Shown here: positions 20,130 to 31,907 of the stretch, one piece after another
Layout: each line of letters begins with the position of its first letter
Numbering within the stretch: the first letter of the stretch is position 1
Assembly (NCBI RefSeq): GCF_001949145.1
Contig: NW_019091501.1
Coordinates: 534,735 to 572,948 of the forward strand
Direction of reading: 5' to 3'
DNA length: 38,214 bases
Origin: Acanthaster planci
Taxonomy: Eukaryota; Echinodermata; Asteroidea; Valvatida; Acanthasteridae
Position numbers and translations under genes: made by a program
Notes under the pieces: generated by a model
Databases searched by the model: none
What the model was told of the DNA's origin: nothing
The model's input: only the letters and a program-made list of their open reading frames with translations

Positions 20130-20975
20130 TTTCAACCTCTTCGTTTTACGTATTAAACTAAACGTTCTGTTGCATCCAACTGAACCCTCAGTTTGGGGAT
20201 CTACTTTAATCTTAAAAACATGTAGAACTGCCAATGGACTCGTAGCTAATGAAATGTGAAATTCCAAATGGCAGACTCGGAACAGCATTATTTCATACTG
20301 TTACCAATGCAGTCTGTCTTTGTCACTGTGCAGGAATGCACATTAACATTTCTGTGCCCGTAATGAGCACGATGCCATATCGTTTACCAGCACCCAACAC
20401 ATGACTGTACATCAATCAATATTTCCTTTTCGCCGAACCTACTCAAGTTGCAGTGGTGACAGCTGTTTTCTTCGTACGTTATATAAGGAATCGGGTTTCT
20501 AAATGTTATTCGAATGCAATGTCGTTATTGCCTCCTTGATTATATTTATAAATTGCTATATCTCTATGTACAGAGTAGACTGAGGTTCATTGAAACATTC
20601 TAGCGTGGTCTGAAAATGTTGGATTTTGAGCACTGCAATAATTAATACCAAGCTTAGAATTATTCTAAACAGAATGTCATAGCATTTACCCGCATAATCT
20701 TTGAAATGATTTTTTTCTATAATCTACACGGACTACTGTGCTGTGCAACGAAAAATAGCCCAATATCAATTGTAAAATGGCTTAAGGCCTTTAAGGGAGA
20801 AAGAGTTAGGTCCTGGAATGCAATAAAACCTTTTAATTTTCGTGCTTTTAATAACAATTCCAGGCAGATGAATAATTCAAGAAAATAACGGGTAAGGTCA
20901 CAGCACAGCTCTAAGTGCGTAAATGTGCCTAGGCGTCCATATGCGCGTCAACACCTCCACCGTAATGCAGGTTTT
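20130..20975 (+). repeat. Dispersed repeat, copy 1
   Basis: This segment is similar in order and orientation to 34800-36110. Shared words include GTGAAATG near 20250, GACAGCTGTTTTC near 20460, ACATTCTAGCGTGG near 20593, ATTGTAAAATG near 20770 and GGCAGATG.ATAATTCAA near 20863. There is no coding capacity in either copy. It is probably a non-autonomous transposon family, but I could not define termini. Confidence 0.6.
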
Positions 20976-21645
20976 ATGGGGGTTTTTTCTTGTCTTTTTT
21001 TTAAATAAAAGAACTTCTCGAAGGCTGCCTTTGTGATAAATGTATCAATGATTAATAACTAGTTTCGTTTATTAGTGTAGCAGAATGTGGATGTTTCTGA
21101 TAACTTCAGCCAGAAGCTGGTGCTGAGCAACAAACAATCTTTGGATGGAGCTAAGGAAAGACTTAACTCAAAGGAAAGTCTTGTAGTGCCTGTTGAACAA
21201 AAGCAAGTTATTTTTATTAAGCACAAAGGGGCCAGTTGCAATTTAATCCTACGCGTTTGTGGTATTTGATAATTTGGTTTCAAGCTGCATGGTTCCGATC
21301 AAAAGCAGCATTTTATCGATTATGTTCATGACATATTGTGCACTGCGTCTCTCTTGCAAATGTTGATTTAGTATTTTATAATACCAGTCCAGATTCTAAA
21401 GTTTACACAGTTAAAAAAAGCTTAATGCAATGAATTATAACAAGCTATATTCAGTTGCTATTTAAATGGAAAACGACAATACGCCTGCCAAGATCCTTTA
21501 AAAGTAAGCCTAATATTTATTTTTTTACTCAGATCATCTTTGTTCGCTTGTGTGCATTTCCCCTGAGATTTTTTAATGCATCGCAGTGCCGGCACTCCAT
21601 ATCATTATACTGTATTCATATTTGGTCTAGTTCCTTCATTATTTA
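20976..21645. other. AT-rich intergenic DNA, nothing identified
   Basis: Only short frames. No motif, RNA or repeat structure that I can support. Confidence 0.4.
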
Positions 21646-21649
21646 ATTT

Positions 21650-21845
21650 AAAAGTCACTGATATCCTGCAAAATGATTAAGAGACAACTCTGAGATTTGC
21701 TGCACTTCCTTTGCTAATGTCAAGATGATGTTAAAATGGATTAAGAGACAACTCTAATATTTGGTCCACATCCTTTGCTAATGTCACTCAAAGGTCGCTG
21801 GTGTCCTTTAGAATTATTGAGAGACAACTCTGATATTGTTATTTT
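21650..21845 (+). repeat. Imperfect tandem repeat, about 65-80 bp unit, 2.5 copies
   Basis: The block containing ATTAAGAGACAACTCT and CCTTTGCTAATGTCA is repeated starting near 21672, 21737 and 21812, with a shared lead-in (AAGTCACTGATATCCT and AGGTCGCTGGTGTCCT). Copies differ at about one base in six. Confidence 0.6.
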
Positions 21846-22759
21846 TTGCACTGTTCAATTTACCTATATATGTATAGTTTGAAGTTACACTATTAAAGGA
21901 CATAATAAAAAACAAACATTGAGACATTAAGGTTTTACTTAATCTTTTTTAAGTAGTCTTTTGTTAAACTTACGTTTCTGCCCCTTACGTTTCCCTTAAA
22001 TAAGGCATGTTTCTGCTGCCCTCAAAAAATCTATACTTTATAATATACAACAAATTATAGATCCACACACTTATCATGTCTCAAGCCTTTTTTGTTACTG
22101 GTAAAACTGTAGATATTTCTTTAAAATCGTATGTCATTAATGTATTATTGTAATTCTTTGTAAGGGAGGCTTCCAAGTATTTTCAGAAGAGTGAACTTGG
22201 GTATCGATGGAACAGCCTCAGATTACACATTTATGACAGGGCTGATGATTAATTGGTTAATCTGTGCCAAATTATTTGTAGCCTTTAGGCGTTTACAAGG
22301 GCTATTGTGGGTGAACCTTAAGTACAGCTGTATTGTTGCGTATCTCTGAATTACCGTTATTCATTCTATGTTGCACTTGTGCCTAAGAATATCACTATAG
22401 CATGGTTGTGTATAAAGCTATTGAATGCAGTTGAGCCTTATCTCACAGGTTCCCTTGCCGCATGATTGCCAGAGTTGTGCTTCGCATTTGACCCTCGCGA
22501 CCACACATGAATATGCATAGATTGACTTGCCCTGCGTGTTGCCGCTGTGCTCTTGCCCCGCCTTCCCGCCACGCGGGCGGGGGACACTTCCGTCATGCAC
22601 CTGCTTGCGCGTGACCTGCACCAGCGTTGCATCATTTCGTATTACGTATGCTGTATTTGTACGCACTCTGCTTAGAGACAGCGTCAGGGTAGTCCTCATT
22701 GGTTATTCCTTTTAAGAGTTACATGTATATTCATGAAACGAGAAGCCCGAACTCTCTAA
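21846..22759. other. Intergenic DNA, nothing firm
   Basis: No gene. A locally GC-rich patch (22440-22680) carries open frames on both strands that look like composition artefacts. Confidence 0.35.
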
Positions 22760-22782
22760 AAAAAAAAAAAAAAAAAAAAAAG
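22759..22782. repeat. Poly(A) tract
   Basis: An uninterrupted A run of about 24 bases lies just upstream of the SINE. It may be the tail of an older retroelement insertion whose body is no longer recognisable. Confidence 0.6.
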
Positions 22783-22809
22783 CGAGATTTCCTCACTCTT
22801 GCCGTCTTG

Positions 22810-23090
22810 GGGGAACGGTTAGCGTCACGATTTTTTCCTGGCTTTGCACCAATGAGGCCCGGGTTCGAGTCACGGCCTGGCCCTGGTTTTAAGTGCACTT
22901 AGTGTCCAGTCCGTACTCGCTCTCGCAGGTTTTCTCCGGGTACTCCGGTTTCCTCCTGCCTCTAAAACCGGAACTTCTTCCTAACTCCGTAATGTGATGC
23001 TGATTAATAAAGTGTATGAATAAACGTACAGTTACCGGCGCAAATAGCTGAGTTGCTGAAAGCGCCATTAAAACAAACAACAACAACAAC
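22810..23090 (+). mobile_element. tRNA-derived SINE with 13-bp target duplications and a CAA-rich tail
   Basis: The head holds an A-box-like TAGCGTCACG (about 22820) and a clear polymerase III B box GGTTCGAGTC at 22862-22871. A central block follows (TTTTCTCCGGGTACTCCGG and GTTTCCTCC), a type I recall from other marine-invertebrate SINEs. The 3' end is an AAC/CAA tail ending at 23090. It is flanked by TCTTGCCGTCTTG (22797-22809) and TCCTGCCGTCTTG (23091-23103), 12 of 13 identical, which I read as the target-site duplication. Transcribed by RNA polymerase III if active; mobilised by a partner LINE not present here. Confidence 0.8.
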
Positions 23091-23103
23091 TCCTGCCGTC
23101 TTG

Positions 23104-24159
23104 TGTCCCGGCCTGACCATTCGTTCTGCGACACCGACCACAAATTGCTGTGCAATCCGATACATGTAACGGGTAACAGAATTGTGTGCGGTTCGAGATA
23201 CACGTAGTAGCTCTATGCTGTTCCGGCACACATAGCTGTATAGACTTGAATGTATATTGTTTGTATATATCTCAAACAAATTACACATAGAGAATACAGT
23301 ACATTTGCTCCAATACTGATTGCCCATTTGTAATTAAAATGTAGAAATGAAACTCCTGGGAACTTCATCACGGATGCTGAAAAAAAATCCTTTAGATGCA
23401 GTTTACTGATTGGTAGTTTCTTTATTTTTTTNCAAAAGAAACACTCTCTTTCTCCGTAAAATGTGCATGTACACTAAGATATTTTTTTGGATTCTCTTAA
23501 TCAATGGCTTATTTTCTTTTTTGCCACATTTTTAAATTAATGTTCTGCGTTCATGTTTCATTCTATTTCTCATCTCTTTTTAAGACATTTTCCCCTTAGT
23601 GCATTGTGATATAAATAATTTTACTCTACTGATATTCATTCTTTTCATAACAATTCAAACAGAAAGAAACTTCAAATTAGCAAATAAACATTGATCAATC
23701 ATTATTTTCATAAAGATCTGTATCTGTACCTTTGCATAAATTAGTCCTCCCCTAAAAGAATTAACGTTTATTGAATAACATTGCACGAATCTCATAAATG
23801 CTTGCCGATTCTTGAAATTGAACGCCAAAGCACATACCACGAAGTGTCTGCGCGAATTTGAATGCTTTTTGGCGTATTTTCCAAATTGAATGCTGACCCA
23901 TACTTTCTGAATAAAAAGATTGTGCAGTTATATGCCCTTAGAATGAAAATTGAATGATCAGTTTTGCTCTTTGAATGGTGATCGAGATTGTCAGTCTATT
24001 TCGTGCTAATTTGAATGGAACTGTCGCTAATTCGTGTGCAAAGATGATGAATTCGGCTGGGAAAACCTAAATTACGGAATTTACTCAAAAGGTATTTTAT
24101 GAGATCTCTTGATCACTTCTTGAGATGAAACAGCGCATTTAGTTTTTTTGTGAACTTAA
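23104..24159. other. AT-rich intergenic DNA, one N at 23432
   Basis: No gene or repeat that I can support. Several lines near 23820-24050 carry repeated GAATG.. and AATTGAATG words without a defined unit. Confidence 0.4.
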
Positions 24160-24167
24160 ATGTCCTG

Positions 24168-25504
24168 CAGTGTTGTAGTCGAGTCACCAATATCGAGTCC
24201 AAGTCCGGAGTCTCAAGCCTCGTGTCCGAGCCCAAATCTGGAGCCACAAATCTTGAGTCCGAGTAACGAGTCACAAACTTCGAGTCCAAGTCTGAGTCAC
24301 GAGTCACAAGCCATGAATCAAGTTGTTCAGACAATTATTGTAAGTGTAACAAACGATGGAGGAACATCCATGATTAAAGTTGCAGGTTCATTGTGTGCTA
24401 TCTGTTTCGCTCAATATATTAATTACATACATTGCAAAAGCTATGGGTACTTTTTGCTTATCCACCATTTAAACTTTAAATTTCATTATTTTCGTTTGTT
24501 TCATTGTTTAGAGAATGAAGTGCTGGGCTGGTTTTAAAGTACATTGAAAACAAGCTCAGGAGAATGCGTGAGCCGAGGATGAGGGTATTCAAAAACCTTT
24601 TATAGTCACGCCCAGCGCAGGCCACGCATCTTTTATAGTCACGCAAACCTGTCCATATTGCGAATAGGGTTCATCTTCGCGACTGGTTGTGGAGACTATG
24701 AGGCTAAATATGTACGTCCGTACTTGCGTGTAAATAGACTTGAAATCAAGTCGTTAGTCGGTCGTGTTTGTCGTCCATTCTCTGCGTTATTTTTACAATT
24801 AGTGCAGAGCGCGTTCACTGTTGCCCGCTATCTATGCATCATGCCACACCGATTTGCTCGTGGGCTGTTCAGTTCCGGGTTTCGGCGCACGTCGGCCCAC
24901 GACCCTTGTGGCCGCCTAACGACTTGATCGGCCTGATTCTGAATAGACATTAATGTGTGCAAAAACTGAACTGCAACAATTATTTTTTTCAATAAGAGAA
25001 TCGATGTTTTTATGGAGAATCATCTTTTTAGGATAATGTATACACCCTCTTCAATGAACGAGACTGTGGTTGTTAATAAGCGTTCAACTGACCAATCAAA
25101 CTGCCCCTGAAATGAATATTCATATTATTGGGATTCTTAGCCAATCGGAGTGCTTCGTCCAATTTTGGTAGCAAAAGGGCTTGCAAATTGTTCAAGTCGG
25201 TAATCTGCTCCGAGCGGAACAAAATAGGGCGTTTGGGGGGATACTCACCGTATAGACGCGCCATGAGGCGCGCAAGTATAATGCGCGTTTGACGTCGAGC
25301 ACGCTGAGTACGCGTAACTAAATTATTCCGGCATGTATGGTCTTTGCCTACACACAGAACACGTGCAAGAACCCACTTGGGACGACCCATGACTAGAGTC
25401 ACAAGTCACCAAGCTCAAGTCCGAGTTATCGTGGTCGAGTATGAGTCATTATCTAATGTGACTCAACTCGAGTCCGAGTCCTGTACTCAAGTTATACATC
25501 ACTG
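24168..25504. mobile_element. hAT-like non-autonomous element, about 1.34 kb
   Basis: The ends are inverted: CAGTGTTGTA at 24168 and, reversed, CAGTGATGTA at 25504. The CAGTG terminus and the flanking octamers ATGTCCTG (24160-24167) and CTGTCCCG (25505-25512), 6 of 8 identical, fit the 8-bp target duplication of hAT elements. Just inside both ends are arrays of GAGTC/CGAGTCC words in the same sense. No hAT transposase is visible. Confidence 0.6.
24178..24315 (+). repeat. GAGTC-rich array inside the left end of the hAT-like element
   Basis: A degenerate tandem array of CGAGTCCAAGTC, GAGTCACAA and similar words about 10-20 bp apart. A shorter array of the same words is at 25392-25484 near the other end, so they are subterminal repeats and may be transposase-binding sites. 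Confidence 0.6.
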
Positions 25505-25512
25505 CTGTCCCG

Positions 25513-27414
25513 TGGTGGTCAATGTGTTGCAGTCTTAGTCAAATTCGTACAAAAACTTTGAAAACTTATGCTTTGGAGTTACAAAATCTAATTACAAACA
25601 TTGCATGGTAAATGGAAAAGTGAATCCAAATCCCAAAATAAAACAATTCGCTACGGCAAAAGTAAATCTAATGTTAGACTTTTTTTCTATTTCCTGGTCA
25701 CTGCGATAAGTTGTAGTTTATTGCAGAGAAAACAACACAAACATTGCTATGATATTACTGGCCCAACTTGTCCATTCAGTAATCAGGCATTTTTGGAATG
25801 TTTACCATTGTTCGTCTAACCAGACTGCGTTGATCATCAAGCACTTTGATGTGCCAGTTATAACATTTTCTGTGTCCTTCCTCCATGGTTTGATTTCGGG
25901 GATCTTTGGTTTCCTTCGTTGAGTAGATAAGTCTCCTTTTTTCCCCAAAAATTCAGTTAGTTTCTATTTGTTCTTGTTCAAGCACATTACTTTCAGCTCC
26001 AGCCCCTAGCGCCATTCGTCAAACTTGTCTTTATGCCGTTAATTTTGATACGTAGTCACGTAATTTATGTGGGGCCACGCCCTAATGCATAATCAGCCAT
26101 ATTCGCCTTTCTTTATTTGCAATTGTAACCGTAAGTGTTGAGTTATTCTTATCATCTGGAGGGGCCCCCTTTGGAACTCCTGCGCAACTGTGTGCAGTTT
26201 TTGTTCATGAACACCTTCTTTTTTTATCCTTTGGTAAATTATTTTTTATTGTTGCTGCCCATTTGGGGTCACCCCACTTCCAGGTTTCCTTACTGCTCCG
26301 TCCGTTACAATACGCACCGCTAATTAGTCCACGCATACATTAACCCTTCGAAGAGTGTATATTAGACTGGCATCCATGCCTACCCCTGTTTCACCGCATT
26401 ATTAAGCCCCGCCCAATTATATTTCATGATTTGGGCTGTGAGCGGGACATTAATGGTTTTGGTGTGTTTTGTTTGCTTCTTTGTTTGTATGTTTGTTTGT
26501 TTGATACTGACGTATTTTATTCCAAGTGCTGTGCTGCTGCTTGGCTTGAAATAATTAAATATCAATTTCTTAAAATTATTTATTTTCTGGTCGGTATTTT
26601 GGAACATTATTGTGTATCAAATATGTCAGAAATCCAACAAATGTATACAGAGGTATTTACAGAATTAAAACAACGACAAATGCTGCATGTTTCATTTTTT
26701 CCATAAGACTTCTTTTCGATCAAGCAAGACATGCTCATTGAAATCATTCGTACAACAAAATAATTCAGTACGCATGACAAGTATCTAACAGGGACTGTGG
26801 AATGAAAGCAGTGTACAAGGTGTCTCGTAGATGGTGCAAGTTGATGTCATACAGATACATGCTGTGTCTGGATGGGTTCATTGTCCTAAACAAACTCCAA
26901 CGGTTGACCCCCCAAAAATCAATCCGTAATGGCCAATCTTACTGCCACCACGGTTAATACAAGAGGTTCAAACAGCAAAGACCGTGAAAAAGTTTCAATA
27001 TTACACACAAGGAATATGAAACAGTATTACTAAACAGCTTAAGCGTTTTAGACAGAACTTCAAAAATCATATTAAGGAACTTTTTTCGTGGGAGTGAATT
27101 TCAAAAGGCACTTCCCACCTGCCCAACTTTTCTGTTTCAATAAGTGTCTCCTCAGGGGCTCCGTAATTAGAGGCTACCAAGCTAAACGCGCCTGACGTGG
27201 CCAGAAACAATTTAGTCAATGGTGCAGCCAGACTGAGGTATCATTGTTTTTGGGTATCGCACATTCGATTTTCCCGTATACAGTTTATCCCCTTTGGTAA
27301 ATATTTCGAACCAAACATGAAACACAGTAGAGCCGCTAGTTGGGTTGAATCTGGTGATTTTTTTTCCGGAAAAGCTATATCGAAGACGCCGTTCGACACC
27401 AAGGAGGGCCGAGC
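25513..27414. other. Intergenic DNA before the assembly gap
   Basis: No supported gene. The segment just before the gap (27195-27414) is open in one plus frame, and may include the 5' part of the transporter gene, but has no recognisable motif. Confidence 0.35.
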
Positions 27415-27810
27415 NNNNNNNNNNNNNNNNNNNNNNNNNNNNNNNNNNNNNNNNNNNNNNNNNNNNNNNNNNNNNNNNNNNNNNNNNNNNNNNNNNNNNN
27501 NNNNNNNNNNNNNNNNNNNNNNNNNNNNNNNNNNNNNNNNNNNNNNNNNNNNNNNNNNNNNNNNNNNNNNNNNNNNNNNNNNNNNNNNNNNNNNNNNNNN
27601 NNNNNNNNNNNNNNNNNNNNNNNNNNNNNNNNNNNNNNNNNNNNNNNNNNNNNNNNNNNNNNNNNNNNNNNNNNNNNNNNNNNNNNNNNNNNNNNNNNNN
27701 NNNNNNNNNNNNNNNNNNNNNNNNNNNNNNNNNNNNNNNNNNNNNNNNNNNNNNNNNNNNNNNNNNNNNNNNNNNNNNNNNNNNNNNNNNNNNNNNNNNN
27801 NNNNNNNNNN
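27415..27810. other. Assembly gap (396 N)
   Basis: Runs of N; the true length is unknown. Frames drawn through it are not meaningful. The first exon part of the transporter gene most likely lies here. Confidence 0.95.
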
Positions 27811-27811
27811 C

Positions 27812-30800
27812 GTGTTGACAATGTGGGTGAGGGGTGCCGTGCAAGTAGCTATACTCAAGGGGCTTGGAATGATGCTGCCAACGCTAAGGGATCAATTCAA
27901 AACAACTGCTTCGGTCGTTGGCTGGATGACCTCAATGATAGTCGCTGTCGGAGGTGTAGTTGGTAAGGTGGTTTTGTTTGTTCAATCCTTTGTTGGTTGG
28001 TTTCAAATTGTTTGTTTCTTTGTTGGGTTGTTGGTGTATTTGTTGGTCTGTTTGTATACTCCTTGTGTTTTTGTTCCTGCGCTACAAAAGTATGGTACCG
28101 TTATTTGCAACTCTGCAGTTATTATTCCTTGCTGTGGCAGGATCGTTTACACCTGTGACCATTATGTTAAATTGACCATTTTTGAAATAACACGTACAAA
28201 TTTTCACAGGAGACCTAAAGAAAACGAAGGCTTATCGTGGGGAAAATAATCAAACATTTTTGGTGAATGCTGACGGTCATAAGATTTTTCAACGTTTTTA
28301 TCTCTGTGAGTTTTCTCTCATGTATTAGCAGAGTCTGAAAGTATTCAAGTAATGAAAAAATTCAATATTGACGTTTAATTACCGAAAGCAAGAACTGGAT
28401 GAGATCCCTCGATACTTTGTAAAATAAAACAGCCGAAGTTCGTCAGTGAAGATGCCTTGAATAGCTGGTACAGCACAACGTAGTGCGTGATGTAGAACAA
28501 ACAGTGTCAATTATTACCAAAAATAGTCTTTTCCCCGTTTTCAGACAAAATGAATTCGTGCATATTTTCTAATTATGCTGTTGATACACGCATTGTGACA
28601 GCCCAAACACAGCTCTAAATGTGGACACGTTTGTGTTGAATAACTAAAGAGGTGTTTCAGAATATTAGGGACAGTAGGAGTGGAGATTTGAAAAAGGTTA
28701 AACCAAACTAGTGCCAATTCCCAGTATCTTGAATGTTTTTTTATTTGTGATGCAACACTTGGTCATCCGATCAACTGCAAAATACTAACGTGTAATTTAT
28801 TGACGCCAACGTCTTAATGGTTTTGGACTTGCTGTGGAGTCTGTAAGAGATACTAAGAGTTTGAATGTTTGCAGCAACGTATACAACTATTGGTGTCGGG
28901 GGAATCCGAACGCGAATGCGTCGAAATTTCTGAGCCTTGAATTCTGAACCTTGAATTTTCTCCGATGCAACAAAGAAATCAAACATGATCACGCTGACCT
29001 GAGGAACAAACATAATTATAATTTACTGAGAACGTTTAATACACTTAGCCTGTCGAAAATAAGGTTAACAAAGAACGGTGTTGTTTGGAACTATTTTATA
29101 ATGAAAGAGATAAGGAATCAAGAACAAGAAGATCTTACGGGCAATACACTACAAAAACTGGGGTGTTAAATTTAACACTCACGGTGTTATCAGAAGACTA
29201 CACCAACGCTTTTCACTGGTGTTAACATTTTTGTGTTATTTGGTGTTAGTTGTAACACCTTCTAGTGCACTGTAACACTTATAGGTGTGCAAAATAACAT
29301 CATTAATGTCAAAGTAACACCCTGTGGTGTGGTCGTCTGATAACACCCAAAATTGATTTTAACACCCGAGCTTTTACAGTGTAGCTTGGCAGGCACTATA
29401 CAATGAAGAACGCTGCAGTCCACAAATGGCGAGAAAAAGTTCACTCCTTGACCGAGCAAAACGGGGTGAAGATCACGTCCAATAGAAACGACAGGGCTTG
29501 AAACGAAACGGCAAGGGTGTGATTACCGTGACAAATACAGGATAATGATGATAAAATGATGATTCCCCATTCTGGAACTGGATTCACTTCACAAGCTGTC
29601 GCTTCCGGAGTAATATTTTGCTCTGCACTTCACTTGATCTGGACAAACGCTTTGTACAAATTTCGCTCCACAGACGACTCGCCACCACGGGTTGAAATGG
29701 TGCAGAACTCAATGAGTCCAAGACTAATTTCACTGCCCGCGTAAACTACTCTTGCCTCCCGAAATCACCCCTCTCCCCTCCCCTCCCCTTCCTTTCCCCT
29801 TCCCCTCCCCCGTTCTCCCTCCCCCTCTCTCTCTTTGTCTGCCAGAGCCAGTATTTTATAGCCTTCAGCTCTTCTCAAACTTTCTCAGTTTCTTACTAAA
29901 TCTAAACTCATTTAAAATGAAAGTCAACAGTTCCTGTTATATGAAAGGTTCTACCAAATTTTATTCGGGCAAAAGATATCAAGGCTTTTAACGTACAGAA
30001 GCTATCTTTTGAGTGATTCTGGGAAAGCAATTTAGCATTGCAGTTGAAATCTCTCTTGCCAGCTGTCACTGCAGCCCCTCTTGGTAGACGTTTTGGAGCC
30101 GGAAACGTCATCATGGTCTGCGGCATAATGATTGGCGTTTCTTTCATCGTTGGATCCTACGCAACCACTCCGATTCAACTGTTGCTGGCTTTAACTGTTT
30201 TGGCAGGTAAGAAACCTTTACCTTGTTAGTTTGACTGAATGTATCAAAGGCCGACCAGAGAACTCTTAGCAACAAATTGTTCACTCTCTAATTATTTTGT
30301 ATCACTGAAATAGGTTCGGCATTGCGAGTGCCTTTGGTACTTTCAAAAGAGGCGCTAGGCAGAGGCTATCACAAGAAACATGCATTGGCTACCGGCATCG
30401 CAAAGACTGGTTCTTCTGTTGGTCTGGCCGTAGTCGCACCTCTTATTCAGCTATGTCTCAGCACGTATGGATGGAGAGGAACCATGCTAATGATAAGTGG
30501 AATATCACTGCATCTTGTCCCCTGTGGTGCTCTCATGAGGAGCGTTAGGAAAGCTCCGAGCACACGTTACCAAGAGCTACCTCAGGATGAAGTCTCCCTA
30601 GTAAATTCAGTTCCTCGCACTGACTGCACGTCATGTTGGACAAGTGTCTTTAACAATTTTGATTTGTCATTGCTTTGCAATATTCGGTACTGGTTGTTGG
30701 CTTTTGTTGTCTTTTCTTTTACTTTTACTTATGAGATGTGGGTGATCTATTTTGTGTCCCACGCTGTATCAAAGGGATACTCCCTTGACGACGCAGCAGT

Positions 30801-31907
30801 GTTTGTCACCGTGGCGGGCTTTGGGAACCTGATAGCAAAAGTCTTGCAGGGCTTCATTGTAGAAGCTGGGATAATATCCACCTGGGGACTGATGGTCATA
30901 TGCATCCTCGTCAGTTCGTCTGGGTTCCTTGCCACCCCCTTGCTGTCTTGGTATTGGGCAATGATGCTCACGTCGTCGATGGTGGTCGTTTGCAGCGGTG
31001 TTCTGTATTGTCTGCAAGATGTTCTTANTTAAGCAAATAATTGGGTTGGAGTTGTTGGCTAGTGCACACGGCTGGATGGATATCAAAGCCGCTATATTAA
31101 GACTCCTCTTCGGCTGTATCCCAGGTAAAACCAATTTTATTTTGATTTAAACCAATAGACAACCATCCTTGTGAGCTGTTGAAACAGTCAGGATGGATTG
31201 GTAGAAATCTTTCATGAACTTTAATGCATTCATTCAGTCATTTCTTTAATATTTTACACATAACAGAAGGTATGTAATAAAGATATTACAGGAAGGATTA
31301 ATGAGGATGGGGTCCCTTAAAAGCAGTGCTTGTTGAGCAGGGATCCAGATTAGGAATAATACACACGTCCCAACGTCATGTGTACACTTTTTGCCAGATG
31401 TTATCAATTAGTTCAGCTCAGTGTTTAACAGACAGAAGCGTGCTTTTTCGAAAATGCACGAGGCCTCATCATACATTGAGCACTCATTCGAGGTGGTGTT
31501 TTGTGATCAAAGGTTACAAAAACATCATAAGCCCTACATAATGCAAAAAAAATCATGACCTTCGCGTTATGAGTTTTTCCATTTGTATGATGGATGGAGA
31601 AAAATGAATTGATTTTTACTTGACACTTCAGTCTATCTCTTTGCTTCTTGGAGTAAAAACTTCAGTCATAATTGATATTTCTTCAAACTGGATTCATCAT
31701 TACAAAAAAACAGAATTAAAGCTGCTCAGTTGAAATACAAATTTAAAGCATTCTCGTTATGTTCTCTACTTTTCATTTCCAGGTTTGATTTATGACACCA
31801 CTGGAAGTTATGACGCTGCATTTATTTTCCTCGGCAGTGTGCAGTTGGCTCCCCTTCTTTCTCTTGCCGCCCTCAAATATTTAGAACGCCATAATCGAAA
31901 GTTTTGA
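27812..31907 (+). CDS. Monocarboxylate-transporter-like (SLC16/MFS) gene, 5' end missing
   Basis: Visible exons are (gap)-27962, 30063-30206, 30314-31124 and 31783-31907. All junctions are GT..AG and phase 1. The protein (about 408 residues seen) is a 12-helix major-facilitator type: TM1 ends in KGLGMMLPTLRDQF and is followed by WMTSMIVAVGG and the loop APLGRRFG. Next come the GWRGTMLMISG helix and a polar central loop (about RSVRKAPSTRYQELPQDE). The second half (YEMWVIYFVSHAV, IGLELLASAHGWMDIKA) ends with a GLIYDTTGSYDAAFIFLG helix and a short basic tail. This order is that of SLC16 proteins, which carry monocarboxylates or related solutes with protons across the plasma membrane. The substrate cannot be told. 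Only roughly the first 20-40 residues should be missing, in the gap. One surplus base next to the N at 31028 breaks the frame, probably a sequence error. Confidence 0.8.
29147..29381. mobile_element. MITE with about 60-bp terminal inverted repeats and TA duplication, inside an intron
   Basis: The left end CACTACAAAAACTGGGGTG and the reversed right end CACTGTAAAAGCTCGGGTG extend into about 60 bp of inverted similarity, including GGTGTTATCAGA and GACTACACCA/GACCACACCA. Both sides are flanked by TA (29145-29146, 29382-29383). At 235 bp it is non-coding and rich in GTGTTA/TAACAC words. The TA duplication suggests mobilisation by a Tc1/mariner-type transposase. It sits in the 2.1-kb intron of the transporter gene. 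Confidence 0.75.
29758..29840. repeat. C/T-rich low-complexity tract in the transporter intron
   Basis: A pyrimidine tract of CCCCTCCCCTTCC-type words followed by CTCTCTCTC. It is simple sequence. It lies about 220 bp before the acceptor at 30062, too far to be its polypyrimidine tract. Confidence 0.6.

Noticed and set aside
22840-22900. Possible tRNA gene at the GGTTCGAGTC B box
   Set aside because: No cloverleaf can be drawn, and the flanking duplications and CAA tail show a SINE.
24160-24537. 125-codon plus frame rich in Ser and Pro
   Set aside because: Translation of the GAGTC-word array in the hAT-like element.
27197-28249. 350-codon frame through the assembly gap
   Set aside because: Most of it is N; only the part from 27812 to 27962 is a credible exon, and the rest reads into an intron.
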